64,000 nucleotides of DNA from Pirellulaceae bacterium (GTDB taxonomy: Bacteria; Planctomycetota; Planctomycetia; Pirellulales; Pirellulaceae): positions 1 through 64,000 of the forward strand of contig JAQWSU010000053.1 of the NCBI GenBank assembly GCA_029243025.1, read 5' to 3'. The notes under the pieces were generated by a model. It did no database searches, had not been told where the DNA came from, and saw nothing but the letters and a program-made list of their open reading frames with translations. The position numbers and the translations under genes were made by a program. Numbering within the stretch: position 1 is the stretch's first letter; each line of letters starts with the position of its first letter. Below are positions 46,001-54,840 of this stretch, one piece after another.

Positions 46001-46316
46001 TCTGACGGAAGACGGTCGCCTGTTCTCGGGCGCTGTTATTCAAGAAACTCAACGGTCACTTAAGCTGGTAGGGGCGGATGGAGAGCTCGTGGCAATCGAC
46101 AAGGCTAACATTGAAGAGCGAGTTGGCACGGAGATTTCTCCCATGCCTGCGGGTTATGGAAAAATGATGTCGGCTCAACAAATTGCTGATATCGTCGCGT
46201 GGTTGATGACCCAAAAAGCCACCGATGACTCTGTCGGTACTTTCCGTCACGAGCAAGCCAATCCGATCTATTTTCAGCAGAATCAGCAGCAAAATCCTGA
46301 CGATTTAGAAACGTAG
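43059..46316 (+). CDS. PVC-type propeller/cytochrome c protein
   Basis: A 1085-aa exported protein starting at the ATG overlapping the LacI stop (TAATG), with GGAG nine nt upstream; the open frame upstream of this point lies inside LacI and is not used. After a signal peptide (residues 1-25) comes a soluble glucose/sorbosone-dehydrogenase-like propeller at about 28-430 (LPKGFAVDVIAREPMVSNPC, GFNSIQGLAWHGRDLWVANA, GFRNPWDIAFDD). A helical HEAT-like part spans about 440-650, a chitobiase-C-like domain about 664-740 (IAFTLDGSVPTKT), then a strand-rich domain. A C-terminal PVC-type cytochrome c has CVKCH at about 931-935 and a distal-Met region (EISPMPAGYGKMM). It probably oxidises a periplasmic substrate and passes electrons to its haem (inference from family). 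Confidence 0.92.
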   Translation: MKIRLVLLTLLVGSYVGGSGRSHADNDLPLLPKGFAVDVIAREPMVSNPCVMAFDRFGRICVGQGPQYRKPKPDTPGDRVDILIDENGDGVADRRKTFAEGFNSIQGLAWHGRDLWVANAPDLTVVRDLDGDDKADEYVRVYTDLGNLEHGLHGLNFGPDGRLYMSKGNSKGYNQGDQLAPRAFRDLWGLASPNGAPDYLPIETTDLSGYQRKYHKPSDDWGQQGGVLRCDPYRDGRVSGRALEIVARGFRNPWDIAFDDAFNWLGTDNDQSTGDRIFMPFYGAHFGWGHPWTYSWTGKDHLPTVPISGPTFEGSGTGVSYYYAKQFPPKYRDLFFVGDWLRREVLAFRPQWDGALMVSDSEVLEVFAHAGGGRTMPKSDGRAFDPTDMEVGPDGCLYILSWGHEYGVKLEDGKQANVGRVYRIRYEGNSLESWSPKRRAMPINDWSLDQLFIDLGSPVAAWRVNAQNELLCRKASAEFLLRKLENPPSMTRAQQTWAIWTLARAGKLPARLFEHAGLNRKIQTIRALAFQEKTRSSEEVAGLFAESLASSEPRLRFEAVQAIGQARIRVLAEKLLDHLNHESERIAFYATWNTLRELLTLEERRMLLDREQGSARLGLLLGLLADDVLAPDEVELFRRDRDRRVATIAEQWLIETGGAKPFLSLSPEPGRYSEPVVVEVKTTIPDHRIAFTLDGSVPTKTSESYSKPLTIDRSMTLTVALLEEDNLVGRVVKADYQIQPAPEYFGRRFISDISTPSGNRYEMDYRGVEIGKRVYTDRDYKFTKVPNELLGAPFLRGANADDRSRGNRWISFTTDARLDILLGVDTRGDEPLRWMRINEPEGFVDTGMNVQNDDANFRLYRKAYSAGEIVLGGNTNERSDSARGNYLLIFQRKLLLPGSEAATQAQVLAAMETADLQRGRELFMHPRGAGCVKCHAMRGVGRKFAPDLSDLGNRAKTPDAIIMSILKPSAVITEGFAQQRILTEDGRLFSGAVIQETQRSLKLVGADGELVAIDKANIEERVGTEISPMPAGYGKMMSAQQIADIVAWLMTQKATDDSVGTFRHEQANPIYFQQNQQQNPDDLET

Positions 46317-46543
46317 TTCACCTTGGCGTGCTGGTTGTAATGGGGCCAAGTCGCAGTGGAACTCGGTGAGGCAAAACCGCGTATAATGACAGCCCCAGAC
46401 GACTGAGTGAGCTGAGAGCCATCTTTGTGTCGGGAAGATTGGTTGGCTTTCTGGGGCGGCCGATTGAGCCTAAGCGAAGCAGGGTGGACTGCGGCTGACA
46501 TCAATCAATTTGCCAAGCGAGTAACCAATTGCGAGTACAGTGG

Positions 46544-49500
46544 ATGAAGATGGAACCCCTGGTCCTACGGTCTTCTTGGGTCGGTTATTTTGCCGTACTG
46601 CTGATCGCCTTTTTAATTAGCGATTGTTCGGCGGAAAAAGACTTCTCCATTCGTGTCGATTGGCAGACGGTTCAGTTAAGTCCGCATTTTTTCAGTGAAG
46701 GAGCCACGGTCGGTGATTTCGATCGTGATGGCGATCTGGACATTGCTTCCGGACCTTGGTGGTACGAGGGGCCCGACTGGAAACAGAAACACCAGTTTTA
46801 TGCGCAGGACGCAATTGATCCGCATGGTTATTCCAACAATTTTTTTGCATTCACGGAAGACTTGAATGCGGATGGTTGGGATGACATCTTGGTCTATGGA
46901 TTTCCAGGGGAGGATGCATCGTGGTACGAAAACCCACGGGGCGCTAATCGATTTTGGCCTCACCACAAAGTATTGGAAGGCTTAGACAACGAATCGCCAA
47001 CGTTTGTCGACATCAATGGTGATGGCCGTCGCGAGATCGTTTGCAGTGTTGATGGCTTCTTTGGCTATGCCGAAGTCAATCGCGATGATCCGGCTTTGCC
47101 CTGGAAGTTTGTTCGGATCTCCGATAAGTCGGCGGGAGGAAAGTTCACGCATGGTCTAGGTGTCGGGGACGTCAACGGTGATGGTCGATTGGACCTCCTC
47201 GAGAAAAATGGTTGGTGGGAACAACCGGCGGGGAAGGCAAAACTGTGGAAACAGCACAAGGTGGCCTTCGGCGAAGGGCATGGTTCTTCGCAGATCTTTG
47301 CTTACGATGTCGACGGCGATCGCGATCATGATGTGGTTTGTTCCTTGAATGCTCACGGGTTTGGGCTCGCCTGGTTCGAAAATCTAGGCTCGCAGCAATT
47401 CAAACGTCATCTGATCATGGGGGCCAAGCCGAGCGACAATGACTATGGGATCTGCTTTTCGCAGCTTCACGCCATGCAATTAGCAGATGTCGATGGTGAT
47501 GGTCTCAAAGATATTGTGACAGGTAAGCGTTATTGGGCACATGGTCCCAGGGGCGATGTGCAATCAAGACACCCTGCGGTTGTTTACTGGTTTCAGTTGC
47601 AACGAGATCGAGCGGGAGAGTCGGTGAGATGGATACCCAGGCAGATTGACGATGATTCTGGGGTAGGCATGGAAGTGGATGTGGTGGATGTCAATGGTGA
47701 CAATCTGCCCGATGTGCTCATTGGCAACAAAAAGGGCACTCATCTGCACGTTCAGGGGCGATCGAAAATTTCCGCTAGTGAGGGACAACGTGATTTGCAG
47801 ATCGGTATCGACGATATTGCTCGACCGACCCAACAAGGTGAGCCCGACGCAGCGGGACTCGATCCGCAGGAGGCTGCCGCGGCGATGACCCTTCCTCGGG
47901 GCTTTCGCGTGCAGTTGGCAGCGGGTGAGCCCATGATCCATCAACCGATTGCGATGACATTTGATCATCGCGGTCGCTTGTGGATTGCGGAAGCCTATGA
48001 GTATCCGATTCGGGCCAAAGAAGGACAAGGGAAGGATAAGATTGTCATCTTGGAGGACACCAATCTGGATGGCGTGTTTGATAACCGAAAGGTCTTTGCC
48101 GACAAGCTAAATCTCATCAGCGGTTTGGAAGTTGGGTTCGGAGGGGTGTGGGTCGGCGCTGCACCTTATTTCATGTTTATCCCGGATCGCGATGGCGACG
48201 ACCAACCCGATGGTGAACCAGAAATCCTGCTTGATGGTTTTGATTATCGTGATACTCACGAGACACTTAACGCTTTCAATTGGGGGCCAGACGGTTGGCT
48301 CTACGGCTGCCATGGTGTTTTTAATTACAGTGATGTCGGAAAGCCAGGTTGCGATGATTCGGAACGCATGCGATTGACCTGTGGTGTGTGGAGGTACCAT
48401 CCTGTTCGCCATAAATTTGAGGCCTTTGCTCGTGGTACGAGTAATCCCTGGGGCGTTGATTTCAACGAGTATGGACATGCGTTTATGACAGCCTGTGTGA
48501 TTCCGCATATGTATCACATGAGCCAGGGTGGGCGATACCAGCGGCAAGGAGGGCAGCACCTAAACTCGCACACCTACGATGATATCAAAACGATTGCTGA
48601 TCATGCTCATTTTACCGGGCAAGTGAGTGATCATGCTTGGTGGGGACGCGACCAGAATGCCAACAGCCAAAGCATCTACGACGCCGGAGGGGGACACGCC
48701 CATTGCGGCGCCATGATCTATTTGGGAGACAATTGGCCTCACCAATACCGTAATTCTATCTTTATGACTAATCTGCTTGGAAATCGTATTAACAATGATG
48801 TCCTGCACCGGGTCGGTAGTGGCTACGTGGCTTCCCATGGTCACGACTTTTTATTTGCGAATGACCAATGGTTCCGTTGTATCAATCAGCGTCTTGCACC
48901 CGACGGTAGCGTTTATCTGATCGATTGGTATGACAAGCAGGCTTGCCATCGTGATGACAAAGAGCGGTGGGATCGGACGAATGGTCGTGTTTATCAAGTT
49001 GCTTACGGAGAAGTCAAGCCGCGGTCGGTTGACTTGTCCAAGTTGAGCGACGGCCAGCTTGCCAATTTGCAGCTTCACGAAAATGAATGGCAAGTGCGTG
49101 TGTCACGTCGAATCTTGCAAGAACGTGCCGCGGCGAAAAAACTTAATCATGAAGCGGTTCGACATGTCTTACTGCCCATTCTGAAAGATCATCCTTCCGT
49201 CTCGCGACGTTTGCGAGCAACGTGGGTGTTACATGTTTGCGGCTTGCTGCATGCGGAAGACCGCACATTCTTGTTGAATGCTGAGGGTCGCAAGAGTGAG
49301 TACCTGCGAGCCTGGGCCATTCAGCTCGATGCTGAAGACGGTCAGGCCGATGATTTAGGCAAATGGATCCCGTTGGCGGCTGGCGATGATTCACCCCTGG
49401 TTCGACTCTATCTTGCTTCAGCCCTCCAGCGTTTGCCGCTCGATGATCGCTGGCAAATTGCAAAAGGCCTGCTTCAGCATGCTGATGATGCGGCGGACCA

Positions 49501-51247
49501 AAACGTTCCATTGATGATTTGGTACGGTGTGGAACCTTTGGTTCCACACAACGTTGACCGCGCGTTGGCCTTGGTGACGGGTTCCAAGATCCCTGTCGTT
49601 CGTCAATTCGTGTATCGCCGAGCTGCAGCAGACCCAGAGACCAGAGGCCCTCTCTTGGACTTGCTCAAAAACACCGATGATATTGGCCTGCAGAAGCAAA
49701 TGGTTGGTGAGGTTGCCGAAGCCCTTTCGCGGCAAGGCAAGCTAAGCATGCCGGTCGAATGGCCCGCGCTGTATTCCAAGTTAGCGCAGAGCAGTGACGA
49801 TCAGTTGCGCGATCAGGCGCTGGCGATTTCCGTTAGGTTTGGCGATGCATCCATCTTTCCAATATTGCGGGAAATTGCGAGAAACCAAGAGGCAAATGCT
49901 TCGTCCCGTGAAAACGCTTTGACGGCATTGATCACGGGAAAGGACATCGAGCTTCTACCACTTCTTTTGGAAATGCTTGACGATGATATGTTGCGTTTGA
50001 AGGCGATCCAAGCGATGGCCGGATATGAGGACGAATCGATACCTGTCGCCATTCTTGCTCGTTATTCAACTTTTTCCCCGAGGGAACAAGCCACTGCGCT
50101 GGCCACCTTGTCCTCACATGCCTCATTTGCAAATCGACTCATAGAAGCCATTGCCGATCAGACCGTCAAGCGAGAACACGTGACCGCTTACACAATTCGG
50201 CAGTTGCTCGTGCTCAATGACCAGGCACTCAATAAAAAGATCGAAAGAGTCTGGGGGCAAATCGGCCAGAGTACGGGTGACAAGAGGCGACGAATCGAAT
50301 CACTGAAACGACAATTGAGCAGTGATCGATTGGGAGAATCGGATCTGTCGCATGGCCGGACGTTGTATGAAAAGAGTTGTGCGAAGTGCCATCTGTTGTT
50401 CGGCGAAGGTAGTCGGATTGGTCCCGACATTACTGGTAGTAATCGCGCAAATTTGGATTACGTCTTGCACAACATTATCGATCCTAATGCGTTGATTGGA
50501 AAAGACTATCAAACAACCCAGATGATTCTCACTAACGGCCGAGTTGTCATGGGACTTGTCAAAGATGAGACCGATTCTGCGGTGGTTCTGCAGACCGCGA
50601 CTGAGAAACTGGTTGTCGATAAAGCGGATATCGACGAGCGGCAATTGTCGAAGATGTCGATGATGCCGGAAGGCCAACTGGACAAAATGACAGTCGATCA
50701 GATTCGAGATCTGATCGCATATTTGGCGAGCCCTAAGCAGGTGACCTTGCCCGGCACCGCCCCTCAGTACGATGATGCGACTCGTCGCGTGTTCGGTGCG
50801 ATTGAAGGCGAAACCATGTCAGTGATCGATCGCACAGGAGGGAAATCTGATCCCCAAGAGATGGTCGCGTTCTCTGACGGCAACTGGAGCCAAGACAGCC
50901 ATCTCTGGTGGATTCAAGCTAAGCCGGGTGACAAACTCACGCTTCAGTTTGCCGCACCTCGTGCAATCGAATATGAGATATTTTTGGGGCTGACCAAGGC
51001 AGTAGATTACGGAATTATCAAGCTGACGCTCAATGATCAAACGCTGGTGGAACAGTTAGATCTTTTTCACCCAACGGTCGTTCCGACAGGGCCGCTGAGG
51101 TTTGGGAAGCATCGGTTGAAGGAACAAGGAAATAGATTGCAAATAGAGATCGTTGGTGTCAATCCAAAAGCAGATCCAAGCTACATGGTTGGCCTGGATT
51201 ACCTGTATTTGGGTAGCTCAGAACAAGAAAAAAACTCTGCAGATTAA
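46544..51247 (+). CDS. Giant FG-GAP, PVC propeller, HEAT and cytochrome c protein
   Basis: A 1567-aa exported protein. The ATG at 46544 is used in place of a TTG 15 nt upstream; a TATAAT lies at 46382 without a clear -35. After a signal anchor, residues about 30-420 are FG-GAP/VCBS repeats (VGDFDRDGDLDIASGPWWYE, VDINGDGRREIVCSVDG, VGDVNGDGRLDLLEKNGWW). From about 446 to 820 there is a PVC-type dehydrogenase-like propeller (LPRGFRVQLAAGEPMIHQP, GTSNPWGVDFNEYGHAF). HEAT-like helices follow at about 840-1230, then cytochrome c with CAKCH at 1279-1283, and a C-terminal strand-rich domain from about 1420. It shares the propeller-HEAT-haem order with the gene 227 bp upstream, so they are probably paralogues acting on the same class of substrate. 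Substrate unknown. Confidence 0.92.
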   Translation: MKMEPLVLRSSWVGYFAVLLIAFLISDCSAEKDFSIRVDWQTVQLSPHFFSEGATVGDFDRDGDLDIASGPWWYEGPDWKQKHQFYAQDAIDPHGYSNNFFAFTEDLNADGWDDILVYGFPGEDASWYENPRGANRFWPHHKVLEGLDNESPTFVDINGDGRREIVCSVDGFFGYAEVNRDDPALPWKFVRISDKSAGGKFTHGLGVGDVNGDGRLDLLEKNGWWEQPAGKAKLWKQHKVAFGEGHGSSQIFAYDVDGDRDHDVVCSLNAHGFGLAWFENLGSQQFKRHLIMGAKPSDNDYGICFSQLHAMQLADVDGDGLKDIVTGKRYWAHGPRGDVQSRHPAVVYWFQLQRDRAGESVRWIPRQIDDDSGVGMEVDVVDVNGDNLPDVLIGNKKGTHLHVQGRSKISASEGQRDLQIGIDDIARPTQQGEPDAAGLDPQEAAAAMTLPRGFRVQLAAGEPMIHQPIAMTFDHRGRLWIAEAYEYPIRAKEGQGKDKIVILEDTNLDGVFDNRKVFADKLNLISGLEVGFGGVWVGAAPYFMFIPDRDGDDQPDGEPEILLDGFDYRDTHETLNAFNWGPDGWLYGCHGVFNYSDVGKPGCDDSERMRLTCGVWRYHPVRHKFEAFARGTSNPWGVDFNEYGHAFMTACVIPHMYHMSQGGRYQRQGGQHLNSHTYDDIKTIADHAHFTGQVSDHAWWGRDQNANSQSIYDAGGGHAHCGAMIYLGDNWPHQYRNSIFMTNLLGNRINNDVLHRVGSGYVASHGHDFLFANDQWFRCINQRLAPDGSVYLIDWYDKQACHRDDKERWDRTNGRVYQVAYGEVKPRSVDLSKLSDGQLANLQLHENEWQVRVSRRILQERAAAKKLNHEAVRHVLLPILKDHPSVSRRLRATWVLHVCGLLHAEDRTFLLNAEGRKSEYLRAWAIQLDAEDGQADDLGKWIPLAAGDDSPLVRLYLASALQRLPLDDRWQIAKGLLQHADDAADQNVPLMIWYGVEPLVPHNVDRALALVTGSKIPVVRQFVYRRAAADPETRGPLLDLLKNTDDIGLQKQMVGEVAEALSRQGKLSMPVEWPALYSKLAQSSDDQLRDQALAISVRFGDASIFPILREIARNQEANASSRENALTALITGKDIELLPLLLEMLDDDMLRLKAIQAMAGYEDESIPVAILARYSTFSPREQATALATLSSHASFANRLIEAIADQTVKREHVTAYTIRQLLVLNDQALNKKIERVWGQIGQSTGDKRRRIESLKRQLSSDRLGESDLSHGRTLYEKSCAKCHLLFGEGSRIGPDITGSNRANLDYVLHNIIDPNALIGKDYQTTQMILTNGRVVMGLVKDETDSAVVLQTATEKLVVDKADIDERQLSKMSMMPEGQLDKMTVDQIRDLIAYLASPKQVTLPGTAPQYDDATRRVFGAIEGETMSVIDRTGGKSDPQEMVAFSDGNWSQDSHLWWIQAKPGDKLTLQFAAPRAIEYEIFLGLTKAVDYGIIKLTLNDQTLVEQLDLFHPTVVPTGPLRFGKHRLKEQGNRLQIEIVGVNPKADPSYMVGLDYLYLGSSEQEKNSAD

Positions 51248-51539
51248 GAGTCGAATCAAGGGGAATCATTTCCCGTGGAAGAGTACTAGGGCTGGAGTCC
51301 AGTAAGCAATCGGTCTGCCGATGATCGTGCCGGCCCCCCTTTGCATGAAGGTAATTCTCCCGAAGTGGTAGTCGAATACGGAAACTGGTGTGAGAGCTAG
51401 GCGTTGATGGGACTCGGAATAGCCGCCGTGCTAACTTGGTGGGGATGCAGTGTGACAGTTTTAGCCAGTGATTTCCGGATGTTCTTAGCAAGACGACAAG
51501 CCTGCATACACATGCACATTTAAAACGAGTGATGAGTGG

Positions 51540-52436
51540 ATGATGAAGGAACGCGAGAGTGACACACAGGTTGGGTTGATCGGGATTGGTTTGCTCGGTA
51601 CCGCTCTGGCAGAGCGATTGATCCGGCACGGAGTTACCGTTTTGGGGTTTGACATCGACCCGACGCGACGGGATGCGCTCGCTGCCATGGGAGGTTTGGC
51701 GAGCAACGATGTGCCGGGGCTCTTGTCATCTTGCAAAGTGGTCATCTTGAGCCTGCCGACCAGCGCCATTGCTCGCGATGTTCTGGAACAAAATGCGGCC
51801 GTGCTGCAGGCGGATTCGACGATTGTTGATACCACCACCGGTGATCCTGAAGAAATGTGTGCCATCGGGGCATTTCTATCTCAGCGAGGCGTGGACTACA
51901 TCGAAGCGACGGTTGCTGCGTCTAGCGCTCAATTGCGTGTCGGTACCGGCGCGCTGCTGATTGGTGGAAAAGAGGCAACTGTGGCCCGAGTGGAACCGCT
52001 TCTCAAGATGATTCTCGAGCAATACTTTTATCTTGGAGCTGTGGGTTCGGCATCACGTTTTAAACTTGTTCACAATTTGATGTTGGGGCTCCATCGTGCG
52101 GTTCTTGCAGAAGGACTGACGTTTGCAGAGGCTCTAGGATTTAGCCCAGCGACAACATTGGAGATTCTGCAACAGACACCTGCCGTTTCAGGAGTGATGG
52201 AAACCAAAGGAGGGAAAATGGTGGCGGCCGATTTTGCTCCTCAGGCTCGTTTATCACAACATCTGAAAGATGTACGTCTGATACTGTCTGAAGCCGAACG
52301 GGCTGGCACAAAAACACCATTGTCCGAAATTCATAGAACGATATTGGAACAGGCCGAACAGCTTGGTTTGGGCGAATCCGACAATAGTGCAGTCATTGAG
52401 GTGTACCGAAAAAGGGTAGGAGGAGAGGGTGAATGA
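51540..52436 (+). CDS. NAD(P)-dependent beta-hydroxyacid dehydrogenase (3-hydroxyisobutyrate dehydrogenase family)
   Basis: A 298-aa cytoplasmic dehydrogenase. The Rossmann start is VGLIGIGLLGTALAERLIRHG (GxGxxG), followed by VVILSLPTS and VDTTTGDPEEM, the substrate-binding segment DYIEATVAASSAQLRVGTGALLIGG, and the catalytic helix KLVHNLMLGLHRAVLAEGLTFAEALG with its Lys (KLVHN). Members reduce or oxidise beta-hydroxyacids such as tartronate semialdehyde, 3-hydroxyisobutyrate or glyoxylate. The stop overlaps the start of the symporter gene (ATGA at 52433), so they form an operon for uptake and oxidation of a hydroxyacid or sugar acid. Confidence 0.92.
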   Translation: MMKERESDTQVGLIGIGLLGTALAERLIRHGVTVLGFDIDPTRRDALAAMGGLASNDVPGLLSSCKVVILSLPTSAIARDVLEQNAAVLQADSTIVDTTTGDPEEMCAIGAFLSQRGVDYIEATVAASSAQLRVGTGALLIGGKEATVARVEPLLKMILEQYFYLGAVGSASRFKLVHNLMLGLHRAVLAEGLTFAEALGFSPATTLEILQQTPAVSGVMETKGGKMVAADFAPQARLSQHLKDVRLILSEAERAGTKTPLSEIHRTILEQAEQLGLGESDNSAVIEVYRKRVGGEGE

Positions 52437-53876
52437 GCTTGGAACGCGGGGCGATCAGCTTGCATTGGATTGACACAGTCGTGGTTGGTGTTTATCTGCT
52501 TGTTATCATGGCGATAGGGCTTTGGATGGGGCGACGCGTCAAAGGCCTGAACGACTATTTCATGCCACGAAAGTTCGGGAAAGGCATGATGATCATGCCT
52601 GCGTTTGGAACCGGTACGGCGTCCGATTAAGCTCTGACCGTTGCGTCGGCCACCTTCATTGCTGGACCGAAGTGGCATCTGTTACCAGTGGCTGTGACTC
52701 TTCGTTACGCCCTTTTATTAGCTGATCGCTCCCATCTTTCGACGTTTTCGAGCGGTCACCACCGCGGATGTGTATGAGTTGCGCTTCGATCGCAGTGTTG
52801 CCGTGTTGTTCGCCTTGGTTGGCATGGCCAGCATGTGTGTGAAGATTGGCTTGATGCTCAAAGGTGCGGGAGCGTTGATTGATTCGGGAACTGGCGGGAT
52901 GATCGATGCGAATATCGCCATCATCGCCGTCACGTTGATGTTTGTTGTCTACGGAACGGCGGGTGGATTGGGCGCCGCGATCGTGACGGACTATATCCAA
53001 GGTATTCTGACAATCGCTTTCTCGTTCATGCTGTTACCCTGTATCTTGGCAGAAGTCGTTGGCTTGACTGGTATCCACGCATCCATTACCAACAAGTCTA
53101 TGCTTTCCCCGGTCGCTCCCGGAAAGATTACTTTGTTTTGTGGTGATGATGGCCGGTCTGATGAGTTCCTGTGATTCGTTCATGATCAGCAGTGCCGCGC
53201 TGTTCACCGAAAATATCTACAAGCTTCTGCTATTCGGATTAACGGATCTTCATTACGTTTGAGTGGGTCGAATTGCTTCGATTCTGATCGTCGCTGGGGG
53301 CGTCATATTCGCGTTTGGGTTCCCAACGTTGTCAAAGCGGTTGAGATCTGGTTCATGATTGCGCCGATGATGGGGGTTGTGTTTTGGATTAGCTTCATGT
53401 GGCGGCCAATGACGGTTGCAGGCGCGTGGGCAACGACGTTGACTGGCTTTGCCACTTGGTGGATTTCGACGCAGCCATGGTTCATTGCCTGGATTGGCGA
53501 ATTGCCGTCTTCCGAATCACTGCGTTTGCTTTGGGAGGACGGTGAGAAAACGGTGGTTTACCTTCCGTGGCAAATCTTGTTCTACAGGATCAGTGCCTCG
53601 ACGGTCGGCATCATCGTCAGTTTGTTTGCACCGCGGGTAAGCGAGGAAAGACTCAGCCGATTCTATCAGCGGAGTCGCACGTCGGTTGATCCAAATGAAC
53701 AGATTGAACAACCCTGCACCCTGCCCGCGGCTAGGCCTGTCGCGGATCGCCGAATGCTTGCGACTGCTTGGGGGCTGGAGATACCGATGCCGTCCCGCGT
53801 GTCACTTGTCGGATTCGCAAACGCGTGGTTCTTGGTGGCCTTAATTATTGGTGATTTCATCTGGATTGTGAATTGA
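52433..53876 (+). pseudogene. Sodium:solute symporter (SSS family), heavily damaged
   Basis: The reading starts properly with ATG 52433 (LHWIDTVVVGVYLLVIMAIG, then WMGRRVKGLNDYFMP, typical of SSS) but meets TAA at 52628 (TASD*ALTVASATF, probably a lost Gln codon). After a frameshift it shows two more stops where Trp is expected (WL*LFVTPFY*LIAPIF), then a good stretch (TTADVYELRFDRSVAVLFAL through IHASITNKSMLSP). A further frameshift and a stop follow before a last piece to 53876 (VEIWFMIAPMMGVVFWISF, then WRPMTVAGAW). At least three stops and two frameshifts make it nonfunctional. The intact protein would have about 13 membrane segments and import a solute with sodium. Confidence 0.9.
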
Positions 53877-54337
53877 ACGAGGTTGGAATCGACGACTAAC
53901 GGGTGCGGAATTCCGTTATCCGTCTGTCGGATTGCACGAGGCGAGTGACGTGGCAATGGACATCGCCTTCTGGACGATAATCCGCCCTGTTGGCTTGAAT
54001 GTTTGGCATTAATGATGGGCCATATTCGGTTACCTTTTATCCGAGATAACGCTTTTTCTCGTTGGGAAAGGAGGGGATCCTCCGCTATTCTTACGCCGGA
54101 TCCTGCGGTTAGTGATATTCAATCGGCGATTGATGCGGATTTCAAGTCAGATGGAATCGTGAGCCGAATTCGAGAATTCTGCTGCCATCATAATGTCGGA
54201 GAGTGAGACTCTTTTTCATCGATGCCCTCTCGGAGAACACGAGGGGGAAGGTGTAGAATACTCGACTCCGATAGCCGGCTTCCAACAACGTCGGTCTCAT
54301 CGGGTAGGCCTTCATTTAGTTTGAGCGAAAGGAAAAC
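53877..54337. other. Intergenic, 461 bp
   Basis: This follows the broken symporter and precedes the ASCH gene. Short open frames (54003-54206 plus, 54188-54391 minus) lack family resemblance. A CCCTC/GAGGG pair near 54223-54245 has too short a stem to call a terminator. Confidence 0.4.
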
Positions 54338-54667
54338 ATGACGAACAAATATCCGGAAAAAACGTGTTCGATCGATCGGCTTATTACGCATGAAAAACTA
54401 ATCTCTGCCGCGCTGGATGGTTCCAAGACGCAGCAACGCCGAGCTGGGGTTTATGGTTACCCGGGCGAGAAATTCAAATTGGAAGGTGTTGAATTCGAGA
54501 TTACCGACCTGAAAAACGAACGATGGGGAGACATCGATGAAGAGGATGCTCAACGAGAGGGCTACCCGAGTCTCGCCATGTACCGGGCGTTGATTGAACG
54601 GATGCATCAGGGCATGGAATGGGATCAAGATCAGCCTGTTTGGGTGCACGAATTCTCGAAGGCATAG
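54338..54667 (+). CDS. ASCH (PUA-like) domain protein
   Basis: A 109-aa protein with the look of an ASCH domain: GSKTQQRRAGVYGYPGEKFK, VEFEITDLKNERWGDIDEEDA, and a C-terminal helix with WVHEF. ASCH proteins are PUA-like folds that bind RNA or nucleosides, and some are ribonucleases or nucleoside amidohydrolases; the role here is not known. The start at 54338 has AAAGGA about five nt upstream. It stands alone before the glycan genes. Confidence 0.7.
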   Translation: MTNKYPEKTCSIDRLITHEKLISAALDGSKTQQRRAGVYGYPGEKFKLEGVEFEITDLKNERWGDIDEEDAQREGYPSLAMYRALIERMHQGMEWDQDQPVWVHEFSKA

Positions 54668-54840
54668 AGAGACTGTCGTACGGCAGCTCCGGTTTTTTTC
54701 CTCGGGTGATCTTGCCGCCGGACCTGGCGGCTGCTCGAGAAAAGGATGCTGACAGCAACGATTCGATTGAGGTGTGGCTTTCGAAGTATACGATTAGTGT
54801 TTGAATCAAAGGTGAGTATTTAGTCGAAACGTCACTCTCA

